DNA of 64,000 nt from Acidobacteriota bacterium (lineage in GTDB: Bacteria > Acidobacteriota > Terriglobia > Terriglobales > Acidobacteriaceae), in assembly GCA_013289875.1 (NCBI GenBank), contig JABCZC010000005.1:1-64000 (forward strand), read 5' to 3'. The notes beneath the pieces were generated by a model, which saw nothing but the letters and a program-made list of their open reading frames with translations, made no database searches and was not told where the DNA came from. Both the position numbers and the translations under genes were made by a program. Below are positions 7,852 to 16,991 of the stretch, in pieces. Each line of letters starts with the position of its first letter. Positions within the stretch are counted from its first letter, which is position 1.

Positions 7852-9159
7852 ATGCACGTGTTTTTTCGTCAATTGATTACGTCACTATCACTGTTACTTA
7901 TTGCCTCTCTGCCTCTATCCGCACAGAATGCGGCCCCGTCGCGGATATTGATTCGTGCCGGGCATGTAGTTGACGTTCACACTGGAAACGAGCCGGCCGA
8001 TCAGACGATTGTAGTAGTCGGAGATCGCATTACTTCGATTGCGCCGACGGCGTCGACGCCAAAGCAGGCGGGAGACACGGAGATCGATCTGCAGTCGTCG
8101 ACGGTGTTGCCGGGGCTGATCGATGTGCATACGCATCTGACGGATGACAATAACTTCGATCCGTATCATGAGCTTTCGACGAGCGTGGCGATGAGCGCGC
8201 TGATTGGCGCGCGCAATGCGAAGGTAACGCTGGAGGCCGGATTCACGACGGTGCGCAATGTGGGGGCCGCAGGCTACGCTGATGTCGACCTGCGCGATGC
8301 AATCAACGTCGGACTCATTGAAGGTCCGCACATGCAGGTGAGCGGACCGCCGCTGGGCATTACGGGAGGCCACTGCGACGACAACCTGCTGCCCATTGCG
8401 TATCACCAGTCGGCAGAAGGTGTGGCGGACGGCGTGGAGGCGGTGCAACATAAAGTCCGCGAAACGATCAAGTATGGCGCGGACCTGATCAAGATCTGCG
8501 CGACGGGCGGTGTGCTGTCGAAGGGCGACGATCCACAGGCGTCGCAGTACACGCTTGAAGAGATGAAAGCCATCGTGGCGGATGCGCACCGCCTGGGACG
8601 CAAAGTAGCGGCACACGCGCATGGTTCGCAGGGAATTCTCTGGGCGACCGAGGCGGGCGTCGATTCGATCGAGCATGGCTCATATATGAACGACGAGGAC
8701 ATTGCGGCGATGAAGCAGCACGGCAACTACTTTGTCCCGACCGCGTACCTGGTGGACTGGATGCAGGAGAGCGGGCACCTGCCGGCCTTTTACGCGCAAA
8801 AGATGAAGGACGTAAGCGCGGTGGAGAAGGCCAACGCGAAGAAGGCGATTGCGGCGGGCGTGAAGGTTGCGCTGGGGACAGATGCCGCGGTGTATCCGCA
8901 TGGATTGAATGCACACGAACTGGACGTGTATGTGAATCAGTTTGGGATGACTCCGCTGGCGGCACTGCAGACGGGAACTCTGAATGCGGCGGACCTGATG
9001 GGCTGGTCCGACAAGGTTGGCTCGATCGAAGCTGGCAAATGGGCGGACGTCATAGCCGTGGACGGCGATCCATTGAAGGATGTTCGCATCCTGCAGCATG
9101 TGCGCTTCGTGATGAAGGCGGGCGCGGTGTACAAAAACGGGAGCTCCGTAGTTCAGTGA
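7852..9159 (+). CDS. Secreted amidohydrolase (metal-dependent, imidazolonepropionase-like)
   Basis: A 435-residue amidohydrolase-superfamily enzyme with a Sec signal peptide (LITSLSLLLIASLPLSAQ). The metal-binding DVHTH lies near residues 90-94. The AHAHG block, IEHGSYM and LGTDAA supply the later His and Asp ligands of the TIM barrel. Members of this secreted branch hydrolyse peptides or cyclic amides (Xaa-Pro or Xaa-Arg dipeptidase-like), but the substrate cannot be told here. The ATG at 7852, preceded by GAGAGG, is preferred to the TTG at 7801 because it places the signal peptide at the N-terminus. Confidence 0.87.
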   Translation: MHVFFRQLITSLSLLLIASLPLSAQNAAPSRILIRAGHVVDVHTGNEPADQTIVVVGDRITSIAPTASTPKQAGDTEIDLQSSTVLPGLIDVHTHLTDDNNFDPYHELSTSVAMSALIGARNAKVTLEAGFTTVRNVGAAGYADVDLRDAINVGLIEGPHMQVSGPPLGITGGHCDDNLLPIAYHQSAEGVADGVEAVQHKVRETIKYGADLIKICATGGVLSKGDDPQASQYTLEEMKAIVADAHRLGRKVAAHAHGSQGILWATEAGVDSIEHGSYMNDEDIAAMKQHGNYFVPTAYLVDWMQESGHLPAFYAQKMKDVSAVEKANAKKAIAAGVKVALGTDAAVYPHGLNAHELDVYVNQFGMTPLAALQTGTLNAADLMGWSDKVGSIEAGKWADVIAVDGDPLKDVRILQHVRFVMKAGAVYKNGSSVVQ

Positions 9160-9169
9160 AGGTGGCGCA

Positions 9170-9904
9170 GTGAAGGCGACCCGGTTCGAGTTCCGCTACC
9201 GGGTGTGGATTGCAGTCGCGATCTATGGGTTGGGCTTCGCGGCGCCGTGGCTGATCTTCAGCGCCGGTGGACCGCGAGTTTCAACAACGTGGCTTGAGCT
9301 TGCAGGCGCACTTGCCGGCACCCACGCGCTGACGCTGCAATGGGCAACGCTCCTGGTGACATCACTGGCGATCCTTCTAGCCGCCACCGGAGCGGCGTTT
9401 CGCGTGTGGGGCACGGCATACCTGGGCGCGGGAGTTGTGACTTCGGGTGCGATGCACGCACAAACAGTGCTGGCCGCTGGACCGTATCGTTATCTACGGA
9501 ATCCATTGTATTTCGGAAGTTTTGTGTTTTCACTGGCGGTGTCGATCCTGATGGCGCCGATGGGAGCAATCTTCTTCCTCGTGGCGATGTTTGTGCAGAT
9601 GCTGCGCCTGATCCTTGGCGAGGAGGCATATCTCACGGCCCAGCAGGGTGAGCCCTATCTCGCGTACAAAGCTTGTGTGCCGCGGTTGTTTCCCAGTGTT
9701 ATGGCGCGGGTGCCAGCCTCTGCTCAAAAACCGCGCTGGATGCAGGCGATTGTGGCGGAGATTTATGTTGTGGGATTGACGGCCTGCTTTGCCGTCCTGG
9801 CGTGGCGCTACAACGCGCATTTGCTGACGCAAGCGCTTCTTGTTTGTTTTGGAGTTTCGCTGGTGGCACGAGCGCTGACGATCAATAAACCGCAAAACTC
9901 CTAG
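9170..9904 (+). CDS. Isoprenylcysteine carboxyl methyltransferase-like integral membrane methyltransferase
   Basis: A 244-residue protein with about five predicted membrane segments. GPYRYLRNPLYFG at about 104-116 is the ICMT/PEMT-family SAM-binding signature (R-x-P-x-Y-x-G). GEEAYLTAQQGEPYLAYK downstream fits the second conserved block. Bacterial members methylate small or lipid substrates rather than prenylated proteins; the substrate is unknown. The GTG start lies 10 bp after the amidohydrolase stop, behind GAAGGTGG, so the two are probably co-transcribed. Confidence 0.82.
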   Translation: MKATRFEFRYRVWIAVAIYGLGFAAPWLIFSAGGPRVSTTWLELAGALAGTHALTLQWATLLVTSLAILLAATGAAFRVWGTAYLGAGVVTSGAMHAQTVLAAGPYRYLRNPLYFGSFVFSLAVSILMAPMGAIFFLVAMFVQMLRLILGEEAYLTAQQGEPYLAYKACVPRLFPSVMARVPASAQKPRWMQAIVAEIYVVGLTACFAVLAWRYNAHLLTQALLVCFGVSLVARALTINKPQNS

Positions 9905-10019
9905 GGCCACCGCACAAAGAAATGGGAAACGGACCTCAGACCCGTCTCCCTCTCCCTAATGAGTGTTAGCCGCTATGTCGTCGTATGGGCGGCGGCTGCC
10001 ATCAGTGCACAACGGGTGA

Positions 10020-10316
10020 CTACTTCTTGGGGGGAGCGATCACGTCCTTCGCGGCCTTGGCCACGCGGAACTTCACCACCGTCTTCGCCTTGATCTTGAT
10101 CTGCTCACCAGTCTGGGGGTTGCGGCCCATCCGCGCCTTGCGCTCTGCCTTCACGAGACGGCCGAGACCGGGGATGACGAATACGCCATTCTTCTTCGTT
10201 TCCTTGATGGCGGTTTCCGCCAGCAGGTCAAGGAATGCCGCGGACTGCTTGTTAGTCAACTCAAGCTTCTCGGCCAACTGCCGTACGAGAGCTGTTTTGG
10301 TCAATGCTGTTGCCAT
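10020..10316 (-). CDS. hup: HU-family histone-like DNA-binding protein
   Basis: A 98-residue basic protein with the HU/IHF fold: two N-terminal helices (ALTKTALVRQLAEKL), then GLGRLVKAERKARMGRNPQTGE, whose RNPQTG tip is the DNA-intercalating beta arm. The tail KAAKDVIAPPKK is lysine-rich. It would bend and compact DNA. A very strong ribosome-binding site (AGGAGGAA) sits 5-6 bp before the start, consistent with high expression. Confidence 0.95.
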   Translation of the reverse strand: MATALTKTALVRQLAEKLELTNKQSAAFLDLLAETAIKETKKNGVFVIPGLGRLVKAERKARMGRNPQTGEQIKIKAKTVVKFRVAKAAKDVIAPPKK

Positions 10317-10665
10317 GTGTTTCCTCCTAGTTCGTCTTGACTCGACCGGTTGCGCGTGGTGCGCGCTGCCGCCGATTCTTTGCTGCCGGTTCGCCTCGTT
10401 TGCGCATCACGGCCTCTCAGCCGTAGCCGGTAAGCCCTGTGTTTATGCGGGTCCGAGAGAACCCACCGCCGTTTACCTTGCGGCTTTTCAACGCCTTTGT
10501 CAACAGTAAAAGCCGGGTTTCCACAGGTTTTTCACGGTTTTATGGGGATTTTCCGGTTTTCTTACCGTTTTTGTACCGGCGGAGCCGCCCGAAGCGCCGA
10601 AAACCCTTGTCCAGAGCGGCTCCGAGCGATGGCCTATTGCGTGACTATAGGCGCGACGGAAGAGG
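10317..10665. other. Intergenic region upstream of the HU gene
   Basis: About 350 bp with no supported gene; short open frames here look like noise. It should contain the hup promoter. The stretch at about 10500-10590 is T-rich on the + strand and carries TTTCCACAG and TTTTTCACG, weak DnaA-box-like words, plus repeated CCGGTTTT-type words. No clear hairpin terminator for the DUF2461 gene was found. Confidence 0.35.
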
Positions 10666-11427
10666 CTAGTAAAGCCCGAAGAGCGTTTTTTTTCGCTTGT
10701 CGACGCTGCGCAGTAACGGCTCGTTGAGGAAATCGACCAGCGGCTGGGCCAGCCGGAAATATGCGCCGATGGCGGAGGCGAGGGTGGACTGCAGCGCGTC
10801 TTGGACAGGCAGAGTGGCGGTTACCCCCCATTGCCGGTACTTGATCCATTCGATGGCGGGGTGGTCGACGGGGAATCCTTTAGGCGGCCGACTGAGCGCA
10901 TTGGGGTCGTGCATGGTCATGTTCGCACGGAGTTTTTTCGATTCAATCAGGCGCTTGAATTCGGCGGGATGCGCGAGGAGGTGCTGACGGATGGCAAAGA
11001 GTTGTTCCTTGGGCGGCATGTAGACGCCGGCCGCGACGATGATCTCGGTTGCGGTCAGGTGGAAGTAGTAGCCTCCGCCTGAGGTTTTCTCGAGACCGTT
11101 GCGCGTCCACCACGCGGCGAGATTGGTCTTGTATGGCGTCTTGTCGGCGGAGAAGCGGGTGTCGCGATAGATGCGCAACATGCACTTTTGCGGCGGACGG
11201 AGATGTGCCGGGGCATAGTCCATCATGCCCTGGGTGATCTTCTCGATGAGGGCGAGCATGGGCTGTTTGAGGTCGCGCTCGTAGAGGTCGCGGCGCGCCT
11301 CGAACCACTCGCGCCGGTTGTTGCGCTTGAGCTGACGCAGAAAGTCGAGGGTCTTCTGGGTGAAGTATGGTTGTACGGGCGCCGAGGGTTTGGTGGACGC
11401 GGCTTTTTTTTCAGGTCGCGAAGGCAT
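10666..11427 (-). CDS. DUF2461 (TIGR02453) family protein
   Basis: A 253-residue protein with the hallmarks of DUF2461: FLRQLKRNNRREWFEA near the N-terminus, then RIYRDTRFSADKTPYKTN and a GGGYYFHL block at about 140. No signal peptide or membrane segment is visible, so it is probably cytoplasmic. The family is widespread and has no established function. The first ~20 residues are low-complexity (Lys/Pro/Ala). It reads toward the HU gene on the same strand but is separated by 350 bp. Confidence 0.85.
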   Translation of the reverse strand: MPSRPEKKAASTKPSAPVQPYFTQKTLDFLRQLKRNNRREWFEARRDLYERDLKQPMLALIEKITQGMMDYAPAHLRPPQKCMLRIYRDTRFSADKTPYKTNLAAWWTRNGLEKTSGGGYYFHLTATEIIVAAGVYMPPKEQLFAIRQHLLAHPAEFKRLIESKKLRANMTMHDPNALSRPPKGFPVDHPAIEWIKYRQWGVTATLPVQDALQSTLASAIGAYFRLAQPLVDFLNEPLLRSVDKRKKTLFGLY

Positions 11428-11481
11428 CTTCGTATTTTAGGCGGCTGAGGCATTCCACTTTCTTGCTAGACTCACACCGTT

Positions 11482-11961
11482 ATGCGAATTCTCCTTCTAT
11501 TCTTCGTTGTTTTCGGTTCGATCCTCCTGTCGCCGGCTCAGCCTGGGCCCGCCTCGATCGACGCTCCGCGGGGAGCGAAGCTACTGCTTGAGGCGAAGGG
11601 AAATGGCGCGCAGGTCTACACCTGTACCGATGCCCGATGGGTATTGAAGGCTCCGAATGCCAAGCTGCTGGATGCCCACGGCCAGGTGATCGGCACCCAC
11701 TTTGCCGGTCCGACGTGGCGGCTGAATGATGGCAGCGAAGTGAAGGGCAAGATGATCGCGAGCCAGCCCGCGCCGGACGGCAAATCGATTCCGTGGCTGC
11801 TGGTGGGGGCCGTGCCGGGGAGCCAGAGCGGCAAGTTCGCCTCGGCTGCGTATATTCAGCGCACCGAAACCAGCGGCGGCGCTGCTCCCAAGGAGGCGTG
11901 TACGAGCGGAGAGCTTCCGGTGCCGTATACCGCGAAGTACAGCTTCTACGCAGCGAAGTAA
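11482..11961 (+). CDS. Secreted DUF3455 domain protein
   Basis: A 159-residue protein with an N-terminal signal peptide (ILLLFFVVFGSILLSPAQ). The DUF3455 pattern is clear: GAKLLLEAKGNGAQVYTC, then LDAHGQVIGTHFAGPTW, and a C-terminal Tyr-rich strand ending VPYTAKYSFYAA. Two cysteines (in YTCTDA and EACTSG) could form a disulfide after export. The family has no assigned function. It is divergent from the DUF2461 gene. Confidence 0.82.
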   Translation: MRILLLFFVVFGSILLSPAQPGPASIDAPRGAKLLLEAKGNGAQVYTCTDARWVLKAPNAKLLDAHGQVIGTHFAGPTWRLNDGSEVKGKMIASQPAPDGKSIPWLLVGAVPGSQSGKFASAAYIQRTETSGGAAPKEACTSGELPVPYTAKYSFYAAK

Positions 11962-11998
11962 GCTGGAATCCGATGAACACCGAACGCATCTGCTAGAA

Positions 11999-12706
11999 AT
12001 GGCCGGTCTGCCGGAACATCTCTTTTCCAATCCTGTGTGGCATGCTTTGCACACCAGGCACCGCCATTTCGCCATCAGCGCTGGGCACGCCTGCCGCTAT
12101 CCTGCCGATGTCTCGCCCTTCTCTGCGGTCGGCGAGCCGAACGTGACCGCGTTTAAAGACCTGCACTCCCTGCTTGTGCCGGGCGAATCGGTCTGGATTG
12201 CCGAGACAAAATTTCCCGACTGTCCGGAGCTGGTCTTTGAGGCGACGATCGAGTGCCTGCAGATGGTGTTGCCGAAGGAAATCACGCCGCCAGCGGACGC
12301 CGCAGCCGAGATCGTTCCTCTCTCCTGCGCGGACGCACCGGCAATGGTCGCGCTGACGGAGCTTGCATTCCCGGGCTTCTTTCGAGTGAAAACTTGTGAG
12401 ATGGGCAACTACTACGGTGTATTCGCAGGCGGCGAACTGGTCTCGATGAGTGGCGAGCGTATCTTTCTCGACGGCTATCCCGAAGTGAGCGGCGAATGTA
12501 CGCACCCAGACCACCGTGGCAAGGGCTATGCCGCCGCGCTGATGTGGCAGGTGATCCGCGATCATCGCCGCGACGGACTTGTCTCCTGGCTGCATGTCAG
12601 CGCTGGAAACCGCCACGCGATCGAGCTTTATCTGCGCATGGGGTTTGTGGAGGCGCGCAGGCTCGTATACCATCGGATTTCGCGCAGGGATGGAAGCGGC
12701 GTCTGA
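11999..12706 (+). CDS. GNAT-family N-acetyltransferase (FR47-like)
   Basis: A 235-residue protein whose C-terminal half is a GNAT fold. GECTHPDHRGKGYAAALMWQ at about 165-184 contains the R/Q-x-x-G-x-G/A acetyl-CoA loop, and LHVSAGNRHAIELYLRMGF is motif B. The N-terminal ~90 residues are more variable, as in the FR47/GCN5-related group. Substrate unknown. It lies 37 bp after the DUF3455 gene on the same strand; a functional link is not implied. Confidence 0.8.
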   Translation: MAGLPEHLFSNPVWHALHTRHRHFAISAGHACRYPADVSPFSAVGEPNVTAFKDLHSLLVPGESVWIAETKFPDCPELVFEATIECLQMVLPKEITPPADAAAEIVPLSCADAPAMVALTELAFPGFFRVKTCEMGNYYGVFAGGELVSMSGERIFLDGYPEVSGECTHPDHRGKGYAAALMWQVIRDHRRDGLVSWLHVSAGNRHAIELYLRMGFVEARRLVYHRISRRDGSGV

Positions 12707-12786
12707 TCCTAATCGAGTTTGCGCTGCGTCAATTCTCCGACGGTAACTTTTCGAGCCGCGCGTACTCCAATAGTTGGGAGTCTTCC

Positions 12787-13461
12787 ATGTTCAAGACGAT
12801 TGTGCGTGCCGTTGTGCTGCTGGCTGTCGGCCTGCCGCTGGTAAGCTGCCAGGCGGCGAGCAATGCGCCGATCCCGGCGGCGAAGGATGATGCTCCGCTC
12901 GCCGCGACTTCGTCGCGCGAGACGGCGGTGTTTGCGGGCGGATGTTTCTGGGGCACACAGGCGGTGTTTGAACGCGTCAGAGGAGTGGTCGAGACGACGG
13001 CGGGATACTCAGGCGGCTCGGCTTCGACGGCGCACTACGATGATGTGACGACCGAGACAACCGGCCACGCGGAGAGCGTACGCGTGGTCTATGACCCATC
13101 GAAGATCACGTATGGACAACTGCTGCGGATCTTCTTTGCGGTGGCGCATGATCCTACGCAGCTGAATCGGCAGGGGAATGACGTCGGCACGTCGTACCGG
13201 TCGGTGATTTTCTTTGCGAACGATGATGAAAAGCGGATCGCGACCGCGTATATCGCACAGCTCGATGCGGCGCACGTATTTTCCGGCCCGATCGTGACCC
13301 AGGTGGTCCCGCTAAAGGCGTTTTATAAGGCGGAAGACTACCACCAGGATTATGCGCTGAAGAATCCGAACAACCCTTATATCTACGTGTGCGACCGGCC
13401 GAAGATCGCCGCGCTCAAGCAGCAGTTTCCGGAACTCTTCCAGAAGTACAAGGGTGAGTAG
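12787..13461 (+). CDS. msrA: Peptide-methionine (S)-S-oxide reductase, probable lipoprotein
   Basis: A 224-residue MsrA. GGCFWG (catalytic Cys53) is the family hallmark. GYSGG, the GHAESV segment and FYKAEDYHQDY follow in order. It repairs oxidised methionine using thioredoxin-type reductants. The ATG at 12787 gives a lipoprotein-like N-terminus (LLAVGLPLVSC, Cys21), so it probably acts in the envelope rather than the cytosol. The frame is open upstream to 12496, but that part overlaps the acetyltransferase gene and has no MsrA similarity. Confidence 0.93.
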   Translation: MFKTIVRAVVLLAVGLPLVSCQAASNAPIPAAKDDAPLAATSSRETAVFAGGCFWGTQAVFERVRGVVETTAGYSGGSASTAHYDDVTTETTGHAESVRVVYDPSKITYGQLLRIFFAVAHDPTQLNRQGNDVGTSYRSVIFFANDDEKRIATAYIAQLDAAHVFSGPIVTQVVPLKAFYKAEDYHQDYALKNPNNPYIYVCDRPKIAALKQQFPELFQKYKGE

Positions 13462-13477
13462 CCACCCTCTATAGTGA

Positions 13478-13909
13478 ATGGCGATGCGCCCTCAGCCCCT
13501 GATCGCGGTAACCGATGTGGAAGCTAGCAGCCGGTGGTATCAGCGGCTGCTGGGCTGCCGGAGCGATCACGGCGGTCAAGAATACGAGCGCCTGGTTTCG
13601 AATGGCAGCCTCGTCCTTCAGTTGCACAGCTTTGAGGTGGAACACCATCATGGCCTGATCGGCAACCGCGACGACAAGCCGTATGGGAACGGTGTTTTGC
13701 TATGGTTCGAGGTAGATGACTTCGATGGGGTCATACAGCGGTCAGCTGAAATGGGCGTGGAGGTCGTCATGCCCCGGCATCGAAATCCTCCTGAGGGTGA
13801 CGGCGGTCCGAATCACTGGGAGTGTTGGATGCGCGATCCGGACGGCTACCTCGTGGTGGTTGCCAGTCCCGACGGATCGGCCAGTGAAACATGGCGTCCC
13901 AGCCAATAG
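13478..13909 (+). CDS. VOC-superfamily (glyoxalase/bleomycin-resistance-like) protein
   Basis: A 143-residue single-domain protein with the paired beta-alpha-beta-beta-beta pattern of the vicinal-oxygen-chelate fold: ASSRWYQRLLG in the first half and NHWECWMRDPDGYLVVVASP at the C-terminus. Candidate metal ligands (His/Glu) are visible, but the reaction cannot be assigned. It begins 16 bp after msrA on the same strand and converges on the RES toxin gene. Confidence 0.8.
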   Translation: MAMRPQPLIAVTDVEASSRWYQRLLGCRSDHGGQEYERLVSNGSLVLQLHSFEVEHHHGLIGNRDDKPYGNGVLLWFEVDDFDGVIQRSAEMGVEVVMPRHRNPPEGDGGPNHWECWMRDPDGYLVVVASPDGSASETWRPSQ

Positions 13910-13922
13910 ACAGTATTACGCT

Positions 13923-14654
13923 TCAGCGAACAGCTATTTCTTTCGCGTGTCTCACGTTGAATACTTCGCCCGCACGCAGCGCAAATTGCAGGCGCTTGCC
14001 GCGGCGCACGTTGTAAACCAGCGCCGGACGAAAGCAGACCAGGCATCGTCCGCCGGCGCGACGAGCGCTCGGGTAGAGGATGCCGTTCGATTGGCGTGTC
14101 AACAGTTTGGCGGCCAGCTTCTGGGGTTCGGCGTAGGACTCAGGAATCGGTTCCCCTCGGAGATATTTTCGAAACTGCGACCGGCCAGCGGTAAGGTCAT
14201 GCGCAGGCATGGTGAAGTCGGCGAGGTAATCGTCGAAAGTGGCAATCTCTCCTTCCTGCCAATTTACTTCTTCGAGCTGACGCCGTTTATGGAAGGCGAC
14301 TTCAGCGAGCGAAACTTCGCGCTCCAGGCCGGCGTACCACGCCCCTCTATCGCTTGAGTTGAAACGGCCGCCTTCGGGCGCGGCGTGGGTAAAAGCGGCA
14401 TTGACGATGTGCGCGTAGTCGACTCCGTAGACCAGCTCATGCACGCCGATGCCGGGCAGCAAGCCTAACTCGCCGAGCAGGCGGTCATTGGTTGCGCCGT
14501 CTAATTCGAGCAAATCGTCGAGTGCGCGCGTGTCCTCGGTGAGGCGCGAAAGGACGGTGCCGCTCTCGCTGTAGCGGGCGGGGATGAGACGGTGCGTGTC
14601 CTCAAGGTCGATGGAGGTGACGGGAATGCGAACTGCGGGGGCTGGGGGAGACAT
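13923..14654 (-). CDS. RES-domain toxin of a type II toxin-antitoxin pair (putative NAD+ phosphorylase)
   Basis: A 243-residue protein with the RES (Arg-Glu-Ser) pattern: GGRFN at about 99-103, then AWYAGLEREVSLAEVAFHKR, giving the conserved R, E and S positions in order. Characterised RES toxins, such as Mycobacterium MbcT, degrade NAD+ with phosphate. This one is longer than compact RES toxins (~150-190 residues) because of N- and C-terminal extensions. It starts 9 bp after the antitoxin stop and has no strong ribosome-binding site of its own, consistent with coupling to the antitoxin. Confidence 0.85.
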   Translation of the reverse strand: MSPPAPAVRIPVTSIDLEDTHRLIPARYSESGTVLSRLTEDTRALDDLLELDGATNDRLLGELGLLPGIGVHELVYGVDYAHIVNAAFTHAAPEGGRFNSSDRGAWYAGLEREVSLAEVAFHKRRQLEEVNWQEGEIATFDDYLADFTMPAHDLTAGRSQFRKYLRGEPIPESYAEPQKLAAKLLTRQSNGILYPSARRAGGRCLVCFRPALVYNVRRGKRLQFALRAGEVFNVRHAKEIAVR

Positions 14655-14663
14655 GGATTTGGG

Positions 14664-15107
14664 TTATTGCCCACCGCGGCGGGCGTCGAGCAATTGCCGC
14701 ACGCTAAGCATGCCGGGCTGGCCGCGCTGAATGACGTAGGCCACAGGGGTATCGCCACGAAAGATCACGTTGGTGTTGGGCAGGGTCATCCACGCGTCCG
14801 CGAGCTTCGGGCTGTAGAGGATATTCACCGCCTTGAAGATGCCAATGAGCAGAGAGATGCGCGTCAACGTGTCCTGGTCGAGGATGCGGCCGCTGGGATC
14901 TTTCTTGAGCGCGTAGAACGAGCCTGTAGACATGCCGCCGAGAAGCTGCCGCGCTTCCGGGTCACGCAGGCCCCACTTTTTCATGATGGCGAGGAAGCCC
15001 TTCACCGCAGCAGGGCTGAGACGGCGGCGGACGATCGGGTCCGAGAGGTCAGCGGCGGATTCGGATCTGTATCCGGGAACGTTGGGTAAGGCTAAAGACG
15101 CGGCCAT
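14664..15107 (-). CDS. Xre/MbcA/ParS-type antitoxin (DUF2384) of the RES toxin pair
   Basis: A 147-residue antitoxin. The N-terminal half (LSPAAVKGFLAIMKKWGL through GGMSTGSFYALKK) is a helix-turn-helix, and the C-terminal half (LLIGIFKAVNILYSPKLADA, then the short Leu-rich tail) is the toxin-binding DUF2384 domain. It should neutralise the RES toxin by plugging its active site and repress the operon. The start at 15107 is chosen because a strong TCCTCC-complement ribosome site (GGAGGA, 15114-15119) precedes it by 6 bp; the open frame extends 12 codons further upstream without one. Confidence 0.85.
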   Translation of the reverse strand: MAASLALPNVPGYRSESAADLSDPIVRRRLSPAAVKGFLAIMKKWGLRDPEARQLLGGMSTGSFYALKKDPSGRILDQDTLTRISLLIGIFKAVNILYSPKLADAWMTLPNTNVIFRGDTPVAYVIQRGQPGMLSVRQLLDARRGGQ

Positions 15108-15246
15108 GCGGCGTCCTCCATTTCTGAATTGATATTGCATCATATTTGAATCATCAAAATCAAGATAAATCCCTTTCTAAAATGCGCTTAAACCGATTTC
15201 GGGTTCCGTCTTCGCGGCTCCCGGGATACACTGACTTCTCAAAAAC

Positions 15247-16980
15247 ATGGTGCTGGAGCCGCCCTTGAACGTCCTACTGTGTCTGGTTGTTCTGTCTCTG
15301 CTGTCTGTCTTCAACGTCTGCGCGCGCGCGGACAGCCTCGGCGAGCTCAGTGATAGCTTCTGGCAGTGGCGAGCGCAGGAGCAGCCCTTCACAAATGACG
15401 ACATCCCACGCATCGACCGGCCTGCGGGCTTCATTGTTGACTGGTCGCAGCAGACCATAGCGCAACGGCTGCAGCAGCTCGCCGTCTTTGAGCAACGATG
15501 GAAGAGCCTCGCGCCATCCGCACAGACGCCGGTACCGGAACAGGTGGATTACCGCCTTCTCGGCTCGGCGCTGGCGCGGGCGCGATTTGAGCTTTCGATC
15601 GAGCAGAACTGGAAGCGGAACCCGTACTTCTATGTGGATCAGACGCTGGGCTCCGTGTTCATTCTGCTGCTGCAGCCGCCGCCGTTTTCCGAAGCGCGGC
15701 AGCAGGAGATCGTCGCGCGCGTGAAGCGGATTCCGGCGACGATCGAGAGGGCGAAGCAGAATTTAACCGACATGCGGCAGCCGTTTGTGCGGCTGGCGAT
15801 CGACGCGCTCGACAATATCTCCGAGCGGACCGGACAGATGGCGACTGCTCTCGCGCCGCAGCTCAGCTCTGCCAATGCACAAGCTCTGCAGCAGGCGATT
15901 CCGGCGGCGGCCACCGCGCTTACGCAGTATCGCGCGTGGCTTGAAACCAAACTGGCCACGGCCCGCAAAGACACTGCCATCGGCCGCGACAACTATATCT
16001 ATTTCCTGCGCAGCATCGCGCTGCTGCCCTACACGCCGGAGCAGTTGCTGGAGATGAGCAGCCTGGAGTGGAGTCGGTCGGTCGCCTTCGAGGCCTATCA
16101 GGAAGCGCGTCTTGCGGGATTACCGCCGGCAACGATCTTTCCCAACGCGGACGCGCAGATTGCAGCGGAAAAAGCAGATGAGGAGAAGGTACGGGCGTTT
16201 CTCGTCAATCAGAAGATTCTCAGCGTGCCCGACTGGATGAAACACTACCGAAACCTGCTGCTTCCGGCTTACCTTGAACCCCTCGAAGGCATGGGCGTCA
16301 CGGATGATCTCACGGGACCGTCGCGTCTCAACGAAGACGGCACGAGCTACATTCGCCAACCCAGCCCGAACCTGGGCTACTTCAGCCTTTCGACGGCGCG
16401 CGATCCGCGGCCGATTCTGGTGCATGAGGGCGTACCGGGACACTACTTTCAGCTTTGCCTCGGCTGGCACAACGACGATCCAATCCGGCGCCACTATTAC
16501 GATTCGAATGCCAACGAAGGCATTGGCTTCTACGCCGAAGAGATGATGCTGCAGGCAGGCTTCTTCGACGACAATCCACACACGCGATCGACTATCTACA
16601 ACTTCATGCGGCTGCGGGCGCTGAGGGTCGAGGTCGACGTAAAGTTGGCGCTGGGCGAGTTCACGCTGGAGCAGGCGGCGAATTATCTCGCTAAGACAGT
16701 CCCGATGGATCGTACGACTGCGCTCGGGGAAGCGGCCATGTTCTCAAGCACGCCGGGGCAGGCGATCTCCTATCAGATCGGCAAGCTGCAGATCATTCAG
16801 CTCCTGTCGGACACGCGCCTGAAGCAGGGCGCGGACTTTTCTATGCTGAAGTTCAACGACTTTGTCTGGAACAACGGGAACGTGCCGCTCTCGCTGCAGC
16901 GCTGGGAGCTGCTTCAGGATGCGAGCCAGGTTCCTGCGGCGACAGCTCCCCCCCGCGTCAGCCGTGAAGAGCGGCGATAA
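15247..16980 (+). CDS. Secreted DUF885 family protein (putative metallopeptidase)
   Basis: A 577-residue exported protein with an N-terminal hydrophobic signal segment (LNVLLCLVVLSLLSVFNVC). DUF885 proteins carry an HE-x-x-PGH motif: HEGVPGHY begins near residue 393, and a later acidic NEGIGFYAEEM could supply another metal ligand. The family is thought to consist of zinc peptidases, and no substrate is known here. It is divergent from the antitoxin gene and converges on the aldo/keto reductase, 11 bp away. Confidence 0.82.
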   Translation: MVLEPPLNVLLCLVVLSLLSVFNVCARADSLGELSDSFWQWRAQEQPFTNDDIPRIDRPAGFIVDWSQQTIAQRLQQLAVFEQRWKSLAPSAQTPVPEQVDYRLLGSALARARFELSIEQNWKRNPYFYVDQTLGSVFILLLQPPPFSEARQQEIVARVKRIPATIERAKQNLTDMRQPFVRLAIDALDNISERTGQMATALAPQLSSANAQALQQAIPAAATALTQYRAWLETKLATARKDTAIGRDNYIYFLRSIALLPYTPEQLLEMSSLEWSRSVAFEAYQEARLAGLPPATIFPNADAQIAAEKADEEKVRAFLVNQKILSVPDWMKHYRNLLLPAYLEPLEGMGVTDDLTGPSRLNEDGTSYIRQPSPNLGYFSLSTARDPRPILVHEGVPGHYFQLCLGWHNDDPIRRHYYDSNANEGIGFYAEEMMLQAGFFDDNPHTRSTIYNFMRLRALRVEVDVKLALGEFTLEQAANYLAKTVPMDRTTALGEAAMFSSTPGQAISYQIGKLQIIQLLSDTRLKQGADFSMLKFNDFVWNNGNVPLSLQRWELLQDASQVPAATAPPRVSREERR

Positions 16981-16991
16981 AATCGTGTTCG

